Assembly: GCA_946965045.2 (NCBI GenBank)
Contig: OX337232.1
Location: 930,001-994,000 of the forward strand
Reading direction: 5' to 3'
DNA from: Epithemia pelagica
Lineage: Eukaryota; Bacillariophyta; Bacillariophyceae; Surirellales; Surirellaceae
DNA: 64,000 nucleotides
Notes under the pieces: model-generated
The model's input: the letters and a program-made list of their open reading frames with translations, nothing else
Database searches by the model: none
What the model was told of the DNA's origin: nothing
Program-made: the position numbers and the translations under genes
Part shown: positions 1 to 9,055 of the stretch, piece by piece
Numbering within the stretch: the first letter of the stretch is position 1
Layout: each line of letters starts with the position of its first letter

Positions 1-2
1 AT

Positions 3-930
3 GTGGGGGAACAATGCAACAACTTTTTGGATGAAAAAAGCATTACCCGCAAGAAAGCGCCTTCCAATTCTGAACAACCTTCCAATTCTGAAGCCCCCAC
101 AGAAGATCAGAGCACCACTGTTCCCCTCCGTCGCTCTGCTCGCAATCTTTCGAAAAGGTGAGTATCGTTGTTCAGACCCTTACTCATACATAAATAATAG
201 TTTGTTCTGATCAAGAGGAAGTGATGATTTTGAGATTGTGGATGATGTACAGCTACGTATGGAAGAACGCAACTCGAAGACTGAACAAAGGCGTAATGAT
301 CAGTCTTACCAGGCTAGCAAAATGATCCATATGAACCAAAGGCCGTGGTTTTCAGTTAACATCGGAGACCCAGTGGCTTTTTTCCCCGATGGAAGAGACA
401 GAGCGACCCACTCAAGGCTAGGTATTCATTGCCTTGTCATTGGAGTTTCTAGAGGAAGCTATCCTTCTATAAGAGTAATGATCCCAGAAGGAATTATTGG
501 AGACAAGAAATCGAGAACGTCAACTTGGTTCCCACATGACAGATATAATGTGATGCATCCGTCATCTCCCTTGGGAACAGAACGTAGGAAAATACAGACT
601 CAGATTTTGAATCAGACCTTTGATTCTAGAAGCTACCCTATAATTCCTGTACGAGAAGCACATAGAGTGACATATAGCAGTCAACGATCAATCAAGAAGA
701 AACAACCTATGCTACAAAATCGAAAAGTAAAATGCAGTTGTAAAAGACTTGGAATACAATGTTCCACAGAAAATTGCAGATGTCGAAAAGCGGGGGTCGT
801 GTGTTCACATCACTGCAAATGTCTTGATGGCCAATGCATGAACAGGCGAATTCATGGGACAATATTGCCTGGCAATGATCCGAATTCCATGACAGGGAGT
901 GACGTTCCAAAGAACCGCCCCACAGTATGA
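3..930 (+). CDS. C-terminal end of a GIN/KRBA2-like integrase protein, two exons, 5' partial
   Basis: Exons 3-157 and 216-930 join in frame across a 58-base GT-AG intron (158-215); the window starts inside the gene. Exon 1 ends in a basic stretch (PLRRSARNLSKR), and exon 2 opens with an acidic linker. Next comes a segment with the small barrel-like pattern seen after retroviral-type integrase cores (FSVNIGDPVAFFPDG, then CLVIGVSRG). The end is a cysteine-rich tail with CSCK, CRCRK and CKC clusters. This order (post-integrase barrel, then Cys-rich CXC-like tail) is what I know from GIN/KRBA2-type integrases, which are mobile or domesticated DDE integrases. The catalytic DDE core would lie upstream of base 1 and is not seen. 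It could be a live transposon gene or a domesticated one. The frame and splice sites are convincing; the family name is inference from the tail pattern. Confidence 0.6.
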
Positions 931-939
931 TTGCTGCTT

Positions 940-1850
940 CCATCACGAGATTTTGAACGTTCATGTCGAAATGTGCAATGGCGCACAACCCTTCCGTCAA
1001 ACAATATGGTTATGCCATGTGTAAGTTTGATAACCAGACCATTGTACGAACGGCCATTGACTCGGAGCAAAATATCTGGAAATACAAAGTACCAATCTGT
1101 AGTGGAATGTGGCGTAGTCTCTGCAAATGTAACAATACACACACTGGCATCGTTGACATCAACGTGTGACGCATTTTCCAAATCAACACTAATCATCCAT
1201 TCGCACCACCAAATTCTTCAGGAATCGTAATGCCAGATTGCTTACGCAAACTCTGAAAAAGAGAGCGCACACCTGGGTATTGTTGGTCAGCCAATTCAGC
1301 AACTCCAAGACATACGGACTTGACATAATCTTTTAGCTTTTTGTTGTCTGGCAATGAAATACACTTGTTCGTCCGTTTATAGCGATCAAACATGACACCA
1401 TACCCATTCATTTGTCCATAATCACCTGCATTTCGACGCGCATTCCCACGTGATGATAATGTCGTATCTCTAACGACCTTGTTCAAAGCTAGTGACAAGT
1501 CTTGGTACAAGTTGTCGGAAGACTTCAAGAAAGATACGACAATGTTTGATTGGCCTGTTGGGCGTTTATTTGCATCCAATATTGTGGTCTGAAAGGCATA
1601 AATCATTCTCTCTTTTGAACGTGGATCGTGTACATAGGCTGTGGAATCGTGCAAATTCTGATAAAGAGCTTGAGGAACATAACGATGACATCGGACCTTG
1701 TTGGAACGTGACCGTTCAAATAGGGCCCGATAAAAAAGACGTCTGTTACATACTCCTGTAATAATGTTAGTACCAAATAATCAGGAGGGAGCAAAGGAGT
1801 GTCGTCATCAGCGTCATGAAACTGAATACTGTGAACAACCTTGGGATTCT
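940..1850 (-). pseudogene. relic of an unknown diatom gene, frameshifted
   Basis: Reading the minus strand from about 1850 to 940 gives protein-like sequence in three successive frames. The first switch is near a T run at about 1734 and the second at 1194-1196, where a TGA overlaps the ATG of the next open stretch. The middle block (1193-1654) has KRTNKCISLPDNKK and PEEFGG; the last block (852-1196) has the compact core SHVDVNDAS and ends near DGRVVRHCT. I remember similar NxSHxDVNDAS...RHCT proteins as recurrent in diatom genomes, without a known function. No complete frame survives, so I call it a decayed gene. A TACTAAC branch-like word sits before an AG near 1763, so one frame change could be an intron boundary instead. 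Confidence 0.45.
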
Positions 1851-2799
1851 ACATGCCCGTGATGTGATTGACCGTCCACACTTGGTTGATTTTCTTGATA
1901 AAGCTTCCCAATGCAGGCTGGCCTGTTTTGTAAACTATCCGGAGCCACGAAATTGGCAGAGGTACAAGGGATGAAGTAGTGATTGTGCTCCCAATACCAC
2001 TCTGTACCTCACTGAAAATTCTCGTCGGATCAGAAACAAAGGCAGAAGTCCAAAAAACAGATGTGTACGGGAATATGATAATAAGTGTACGGAAAATATC
2101 GTCGAACTGATCGGAACAGAGTTCTCTGGAGGTACGGGTTCTATGAACCAATTCGTAATAGGGGGACTCATCTGGAATGCGTGGCTTTTTGTGTGTACGG
2201 GACAATACGCAGTCAACCAAGAAGGCATCATGCAATTCATGAGTCAATTGCAGGGATACAGCTTCTTGAATTCGGAGAGAATGTTGACCTGGTATGGAGC
2301 TGGATGTTGATTGTAAATCAGATAGAGCCTGCCGAATATGGGGAATCAAGATGATGGGGATATCAGGTACAGATGATCTGACAGATGGGTGTGGAAAATG
2401 CTGGTTCAGTTGTTGTGTGCATTGACGCACAAAGATGACTTGGAGGAAGGATGGTAGACAGAGGGATACCATCTCTGTCAGAACAGAAGAAGATTGAAAT
2501 TGTCGGTGTCAAAACAAAACACTTCACGTTTGACAGGGTTGCGAACACTCTGGTACACATGAATGATTCCTGGAGGGAGGTTTATTCGGTTGGGGTTTCT
2601 CTTATGTTTGATCAAAGGCTTCGTCTTCTTGTTAGCCTGAGACATGGTTGATTGTTCTGGAAGCAGCAATGGATGGAAAAGGAGTAGTGTCGTTGTGAGG
2701 GATAACATATGGGATGTTGAACGATGAGGATGTTGGATGAAGATCTAGGGGTTGAGGTAATCCGTGACTGAACCCGACAAATCAAATGGTCGCAGAAAC

Positions 2800-2831
2800 A
2801 TGCAATCATTTGTTCCGACAAATGATTGCAT
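2800..2831. repeat. perfect 14-bp-stem hairpin
   Basis: Arm ATGCAATCATTTGT (2800-2813) is followed by loop TCCG and the exact reverse complement (2818-2831). No polyT tract follows. It could be a small foldback end, an RNA hairpin or a protein-binding palindrome. Confidence 0.7.
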
Positions 2832-3427
2832 TGCATTCAAATGTCTTTTGCACTCAAATGACGTGTAACAGATCCGCCAGTTCTGCCCTTCCAACAACAC
2901 CACCCTTATATGCGAACGCTTTCCTCCGCAAAATTTACATGCGGAGTGCGGGTGGAGCAAGGTTGGAAGCAAAATCACGCGCCCACACCCACACCCCACA
3001 CACCACACACTCAATGCGTCGAACAGTCGAAGTCTTCCGATGATGGATTTATCATGGACAAAAGAGACGACAGAGTCTATCTAGGCACTAGTATTGTAGA
3101 CAAGTACATATAGTCGGTCAACTGTTGCTGCCTTGGTCTTTCGGAGTCTTTTCCATCCACCAGGAGGTTGTGTTTCCATAGAGCATGGAAATTGACGTGT
3201 CTTTCCATCATGAGCTCGTAGGGCCAACAGAACAACTGGTGAAATATACAATGGATACTCTAAATGATAAGTAGTCTATAAAGGGAATGATTATTGTGTC
3301 CGGAAACCATCCCTTTGCTTGCCATCGTCTTCCTGAAGTTGCTCTTCTCTTTCCTTTTCGATTCCATACTTAAGGCGACCCATACGCGTTTCCGTGACGG
3401 TCGGGGATTTTGAGCGCGCCCGTCGCG

Positions 3428-3533
3428 CATGCTCCGCATCTCTACATCCGCCCACCCATAATATAGACGCGCGGAGCATGCATCGTGGAGCATGCATTGC
3501 TCCCCCCATATCCATGCTCCGCCCATGCTCCGC
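3428..3533. promoter_or_regulatory. cluster of five CATGCTCCGC-type words in both orientations
   Basis: The ten-base word CATGCTCCGC is at 3428, 3513 and 3524. Its reverse complement is at 3471, and a one-mismatch reverse copy at 3485. Five copies in 106 bases about 200-310 bases upstream of the first ATG of the next gene suggest a binding-site cluster. The function is inferred only from density and position. Confidence 0.4.
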
Positions 3534-3739
3534 GCGCCCGATAACATACCCCCTTAGAGAAGTTTTTGTACTATACGGATAGTCTGTGTAAATGTAAAGT
3601 AGGATCTTATCACGTGGTGGTTTCCAAAGAAAAAAGAAAAGTCAGTCATGATGACAACATGACAATATACTTTGACCTTTGACCGAGTCCGTTGGATTCA
3701 TCGCGCACCATCTCCCTGATCACCAAGGCCCTGGCTCCA

Positions 3740-5797
3740 ATGAGGCGGATGAGTGATCATCTTTTCCCTTGGTGGTGGTGGTGGTTGCTGCCGGTGGACG
3801 GAACCGTCAGTCGATTGATGGTTCATGTCATTCCAGCCTTTGGCTTTCGTCATGACTTGTGGTGGAACGGTCGCCACTCTTGTTGTTCCCGGGTGCCAAG
3901 AGGTCACCCACTTGTATTCCAACTGGCAAACGATCGTGCCGGAAAGGGATCACCACCACCGTGGTGGCACTTTCACCTTGCCAACCATCAGGAACCGGTC
4001 CTGGAATCCACCACCCTGGACAATCAGCCGAATCGGACCGCCCGAGTGGGCACCGACACACCCATGCTGCAACGACACACCCAAGGTCGCAAGGCTCAAC
4101 TTCGACGCAAACCCATCCATCGTCGTCCCAAGTATTATTGGACCAATCCCACCAATCTGCGGTTCGAATTGCACGAGTTTTGGTCCAATCCGCATGGACG
4201 AAGCACCCTTTCCCACGGAAACGACTCGGTAGGAGGAGGAACAACAACAACCGACGACGACGGCCGTGTCGTCGTGTTGATTCCCAATGAAAGTTTGTTG
4301 TGTCATTTTGGTCGTCATGATTTGCGAGCCGCCATTGCCTCCCAGGGAGGACGATCCGTCGTGGTACGTCTCTTGCACCCCGCTCGGATCATGGAAGGAC
4401 AATGGCAACGTGCCATGAAACAACACTACCCACAAGTCGAACGATTGATTCAGCAACATGATACCTTGTCTCGTGATCATTCACCCTTTGCCCTTACAAC
4501 AAGCAGCAGCAGCACCACCACCACCACCACCACCACCACCACAAACGATGCTACCCACAACACGACGACACGAGCGACTGACATTCCTGCACATGCCGTG
4601 GAAGGACTGTCAGAGGACGAGCAAATGAAGGTACCACCAGATGCAACATCTATGGTATCTAGAGACTTGCCGGATTCATCCCAACTCTGGAATTCGTCCG
4701 CGTCCTCATCGGTGGTAACAACGACACCCAGCATGGCACCACACCACTCCTCACTGGCATATCCCAAATGGTCACATCAAACTGAAACTCGAAATCCCAA
4801 AGGATATTTGACGATGCAACGTGTCGTGTGTGAATTGTACAAGTATGTCGATGGCGTCCAACGGGAACAGGGTCGTCCGTGTGTGTGGATGCCACGCTTG
4901 AGTGAAATTACCGGTCGAGGATGACACGATCTGACGCAAGCCTTGCGGCGGTTGTTTCGCCCCCCGGATGACGCTCCGCACAACAACCACAACCACCAAC
5001 TGTCGTTGCATCATACCATTTGTCAACGAACGGGAATGATTCCCTACCGTGAATGGTATTACTTTGAAGGACAATTGGAGTTACTGACATTGTTGAAGGA
5101 CTATTTAGACGACTATTACGACAGTGATTATTCCATTTTCCCGGCGGTCCATGCCATGAAGAAATCACAGTGCTCCCATTACCACCACAAGTTGCATGGC
5201 CTTATTCAATATTATGGAGGAAGCAAGTTTTTGGCCGCTCGTTTCAACCTGCACATGCCGCCACCGAATGGCCATGACAATCGCCACAGCAAGACCGTGT
5301 CATTGGGGATACCGACCCTCAGTTGGGGAGCCTTTGATTTGATTTTTGCCATTCGATTGTTGAACATGGTACGCGAGGACTTGAGTCGACAACGTCCACC
5401 TCTTTTACGATCGTCGGGAACACGAAGGATGCCCCGTATATGGATGCCGTCGCGATCGAAATTGTTGCAATGGAAGGGGTTGCCGTCATGGACCACTGGA
5501 AGAACACCACAAGACAACGGAGAAGAAGAATATGATGATGATGAACCAGAAGACGAGTCGTCACACCCCAAGGAGGACAACGACGACAATGGTGAAGAAC
5601 ATGAAGGACGTTGGTTGGACCAAAAAATAATGGAATATGGAGGTTACGAAAACGTGGCTCGACGATTGGGATTGGCAATTTTTCCATCGCAGGAATACTG
5701 ACCAGGACAAGATCTCCCTCAAGGCTTCCAAATTTTTCTCCAACATACCAACAAAGCTGCCAGTGGTGACATTTCCGTCAATGGAGAGACCTTCTAG
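3740..5797 (+). pseudogene. unknown protein with YGG/GRHDL repeat motif, broken by two in-frame TGA codons
   Basis: One frame runs from ATG 3740 (the first in frame) to TAG 5795-5797 with TGA at 4922-4924 and 5699-5701. Protein-like sequence continues on both sides of each TGA without a change of frame. It contains repeated units with a basic aromatic start (YYWTNPTNLRFELHEFW), a proline before a hydrophobic patch (VLIPNESLLCHFGRHDLRAA), and GG followed by VARRLGL (GGYENVARRLGLAIF near 5640). Similar W...P...GRxDL...GGxxxVA units occur in algal and plant proteins I cannot name with certainty. There is a threonine run from CAC repeats near 4515-4540 and an acidic stretch near 5520-5590. Nonsense mutation of a real gene is the simplest reading. 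UGA recoding as selenocysteine is possible in diatoms but nothing else supports it here. Confidence 0.5.
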
Positions 5798-5904
5798 GTC
5801 GCACGATGGCAGAACGAGTGTGACGACAGTGCCACCGGTGGTCGGAGTGCGTCTGACGAAGAGCGAAATGCACGAGACGTTAAGGTCCGTGCTTGAATAG
5901 TTGA

Positions 5905-6192
5905 CTCAACGTCGTGATCGCACTGTCCAGAGTCGCAGAGAAATAGCCAAACACACCAAGTTCTGCCCGGGTTTCTTCAACCCCTGTCCACGAAGAAGAA
6001 GAACTGGGATTTGGAACAAAGAATCGTGCCATTCGCCAACAAGAAACCAAGCATCTGACTCTAAGACTTGATGGGTGGATTACCGACATGTTCCCCTTGG
6101 ATGCTTCTAGTTCTTGTCCCGTGTCGTTGCGCTCGATCATGACACATGCCGACGAAACTGCCGACGACCACTGGACGGGGATCCCGAGCTAA
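5905..6192 (+). pseudogene. decayed 3' continuation of the preceding gene
   Basis: After TAG 5795 the previous frame still reads protein-like to a TGA at 5894-5896 (acidic and basic residues, no repeats). From about 5905 a second frame takes over, carries a TAG at 5944-5946, then runs 81 codons to TAA 6190-6192. That run includes an acidic patch (EEEELGFG) and ends with DETADDHWTGIPS. I read this as the eroded C-terminal part of the same ancestral gene, with one frameshift and several stops. An independent small exon set is the alternative. Confidence 0.3.
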
Positions 6193-7003
6193 TGGCCCAT
6201 GCACCGCCTCGGAAGCGACCTAGTTTTGCCAGTAATCATAAGTACGCTCCTAGTTTTTCAGCGTGACACCTTGTGTCACCGAGTTGAGGGTGTGTCTTTG
6301 GCCCGCCAAAATCCCATGGTCTAGACCACATGCCGACGACGACGCGTCGAAAGACACAGTGTGGTCTGTGACGTCAAGTAGCTTGCTCGGACGAGAAGGG
6401 GTACGTACTTTGGGGTCGACAAAGATCGCAAAGATACCCTTCTGGCACGTGCGCTCTGGGGTCCCATTCAAAACTTCTCGAAAGAACCGATTCTGCGGTT
6501 CTCACAACAGCGAATGAGAACACACGACAGACGGTCTTTCTACTATTCAGGGGTAAGATGGTGAAGATAATTTATATCAACAATGGTGATTTTCCACGAT
6601 GGGACACTAGGTTGTCGGAAGATTTTTTAAATTAGTCGCATAAAATTTCAAAATGGATGCCATCACTTGGCTCCTTCGTACGTCATTTCGAAAAATGACG
6701 TACTTTTGAAATCGAAAATGTCCGAATCATCTCGACACGGTCACAACCAATCAGGGAAGTTTGGTTGGTCGGCGATGGTTGGGGAAGACGAGATTGGACG
6801 GTGCAAAACTGGAAGTTGAGGAGGTCAAGAATTGAACAAACGCGTTCGTACTTGCCACAACTTTCCTGAACACCAGCTGTCAAAAAGACACGAGACACTG
6901 CAACACCATCCTGTCTTGCTGCAACTCTTTCCCATCAAAAAGAGAAAGACACATCAACCATCACAAACCCGAAAGCTTTTTCGTACCAGAATCTATTATC
7001 ACA
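6193..7003. other. intergenic region upstream of the two-repeat protein
   Basis: No gene is seen. It holds a perfect CRE-type palindrome TGACGTCA at 6369-6376 and the hairpin with ACGTCA/TGACGT at 6678-6703. The last ~100 bases before 7004 are A/C-rich, as expected of a 5' leader. Confidence 0.5.
6678..6703. promoter_or_regulatory. inverted ACGTCA / TGACGT pair upstream of 7004 gene
   Basis: GTACGTCATTT (6678-6688), loop CGAA, then AAATGACGTAC (6693-6703) form a perfect 11-bp palindrome. The half sites equal the CO2/cAMP response words CCRE2 (ACGTCA) and CCRE1 (TGACGT) described for a diatom carbonic anhydrase promoter. The pair lies 301-326 bases before the next gene's ATG. The role in regulation is inference. 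Confidence 0.4.
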
Positions 7004-7912
7004 ATGAAGATTTGCCTGACGCTCCTCGCTCTCCCCGCCGCTGCGGGTTTCATGATCCAGCCCTCGACGCAGAGTCTGACTCCGTTGTTCTCTTCTTCGT
7101 ATTTGGGCAACCTCAATGGTCCGGCTGCCGAAGCCGGCGTCCAGCCTCCACCAATGAAGGACTCGTCCCCTACGACAGGTTCTGCCTTGTCGAACGTGAA
7201 CCTCTCCGAAAAGGCCAAGAGTATCTTGGAAACTGAAAACGTGGTTCGCGTGCAAGGTAACTCTCTCCGTACATGGTCGTTCCAGACTCCCGCTATTAAC
7301 CGTGTGCAGATTTTGATGAAGACCGAAGGACGTCCGCTCAACGCGAACGTTGATCTCTGGCAAGGTCCCGATAACACACCTCAAAAGATGGCTGTGTACA
7401 TTGAAGATGCCAACTTGCGTCCCTTTAGCGCCATTGTGGAAACGCCAGGGGGTCAGAATGCGATTGCGATCCGTAACACGGCCACCATGGAATACCCATT
7501 GGATGCCTGCGTCGAAGCCGAAGTCCAAGATGCCGAACTCATTGCCACCACGGCTGGGTTGGCCGAAGCCGCGATTCCACGTGTCATTCAAGGAGGTGCC
7601 GTGTTCACCAAGCCCTTTGCCCCCACCGTCCAATCGATCCAAATTTTGCTACAGACAGACGGTCGTCCACTCAACGCCCGTATCGAGCTCTTGCAAGGTC
7701 CCAACAACAACAAGCAAGTTGTGGAAGTATACACGGAAGACGGTACGGAACGCCCCTTCTTCATGATTGTCGAATCGCCAGGGGTTGGCAACGTTGTTCG
7801 TATCTGTAACACTGCCACCATGGAATACCCCATTTCCGCCCGAGTCGAACCATACGTGATTGATGAATCTATCACGGAAAGCTCCAGTTCAAGCTTCTTC
7901 ATTGTTGACTAA
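7004..7912 (+). CDS. secreted or plastid-targeted protein with two internal repeats
   Basis: The frame is 302 residues, intronless, with ATG at 7004 after an A/C-rich leader. Residues 1-16 form a signal peptide (MKICLTLLALPAAAGF) with phenylalanine just after a small-residue cleavage site, compatible with the diatom plastid ASAFAP motif. The mature part has two homologous units, about residues 82-168 and 190-283. Each contains GRPLNA, a WQGP/LQGP turn, an ED-G/N-RPF motif and an NTATMEYP strand. The predicted fold is beta-rich. A serine-rich end (ESSSSSFFIVD) follows. The pattern looks like a diatom-specific family, and I know of no assigned function. Nothing in it looks enzymatic. The inverted CRE-like pair upstream suggests regulated expression. 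Confidence 0.85.
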   Translation: MKICLTLLALPAAAGFMIQPSTQSLTPLFSSSYLGNLNGPAAEAGVQPPPMKDSSPTTGSALSNVNLSEKAKSILETENVVRVQGNSLRTWSFQTPAINRVQILMKTEGRPLNANVDLWQGPDNTPQKMAVYIEDANLRPFSAIVETPGGQNAIAIRNTATMEYPLDACVEAEVQDAELIATTAGLAEAAIPRVIQGGAVFTKPFAPTVQSIQILLQTDGRPLNARIELLQGPNNNKQVVEVYTEDGTERPFFMIVESPGVGNVVRICNTATMEYPISARVEPYVIDESITESSSSSFFIVD

Positions 7913-9055
7913 GAGAGAAACCTCAAGACTACTTAAAAGATCCTCAAGGTCTTTCTATTGTTTCTCTTTTATATTGCCACTTTCTTGTTCACACAATGCA
8001 GAAAATGCACACCGGAAGCTGCGGGCGGTGATTGTCATCATACTAGATTTACTGCGACACACAAAACCCTTTCCACCAAAACCCTCAGAAACAAGTTTGA
8101 TTTTGTGTCAAGCTTTGTAGATTCGAATCATTCACTTTATTTCTATTGCTTAATTTACTAATCCACTGTGTTATTTGTGCTACCACCCTGCATGGATCAT
8201 ATAATATCATTCTATCCGGGTCGAACTACCGGTGCAAGTGGACGCTGGAAACCATGTCGTGGCTTTGTTGTTTTTGTTGCTGCGGTCGTCGCCCGACCAC
8301 ATGCCGATGCCATCACCGATTGCTTTTTTTTGTGACAGTTTGAGAAGCGAACGGTTTCCGCCTTCACTCATTGCATGTGCAACCGCAACCATCAACTTGG
8401 ATCTTGAATCTTGAATGCATCGCCATCCTCGAGAATCCAGACGCGATCGTCGGGTGCAGGACAGACGACCCCCCAAATCAAAATGAATCCTTTCCCCCAG
8501 ATGTCAAGAGCAAGAAGAGCAGCAAGAAGCAAGACCAGACCGTCCGTCGACGGAATCCTTGAGTACCGGTTGTGCCACGTGTGTCCTGAGGAGAGTAGTT
8601 ATGAAGTGCGACCGAGTACTGCTTGTGCCGAGCCAGTCTGCTTGGCGGCAGAATTTCACACCGGCCAGCGACTGTCCTCCGACAACTCCACCACCGGCGG
8701 GTGCGCACCAGCTGCTGCATCAAAACCCCGCCGATCACGCTTCCTATATTTGATTCGGTGGTGCGGTGTTTGAAATGGACTGTTCTCTCTATTACATAGA
8801 GAGAGAGACAGAACCATTGGACCCAATCATCCTCTTCTTGTCGTCATCATCATCATCCTCGTCCGTTCATCAAAGCATTTGCAAGTCCAACAGAACCTGA
8901 TACAGTCCATCAGAACAAACTGCCAGGAACCGACGTTCGTCGAATCGGCACGTCGAATCGGCATTGGAAGAGAAGAAGATCTTTTCTTCCTGATCCATCT
9001 CTTGGGTGACAGAGAGTGGGCCGCTGGCCGCTGGTCTTCCCATTGAATCACACCC
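7913..9055. other. intergenic region
   Basis: This is the 3' flank of the two-repeat protein and the 5' flank of the giant gene. Open stretches near 8411-8773 are serine/arginine-rich with no recognisable motif and no splice sites leading into the next gene, so I do not call them. A GA-rich run (gagagagagaca) is at about 8800. Confidence 0.4.

Larger units (their letters stand above)
2473..3739. other. intergenic stretch with hairpin, CA-rich tract and repeated GC-rich words
   Basis: No convincing gene is seen. It holds the perfect hairpin at 2800-2831, a CA-rich tract near 2983-3010, and the CATGCTCCGC cluster at 3428-3533 (separate entries). It lies between the relic gene on the minus strand and the broken gene on the plus strand, so promoter sequence for the latter may be here. 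Confidence 0.5.

Noticed and set aside
3825-4232. Alternative frame in the first half of the broken gene.
   Set aside because: The frame starting at 3740 carries the repeat motifs (LHEFW, GRHDL) and continues beyond it, so the alternative is a shadow.
4922-4924. Selenocysteine codon.
   Set aside because: No SECIS-like 3' structure could be recognised, the residue context is not a redox site, and further stops follow; nonsense mutation is simpler.
4915-4945. A tiny GT...AG intron removing the first TGA.
   Set aside because: It would be about 26 bases, far shorter than the 58-202-base introns seen elsewhere in the window.
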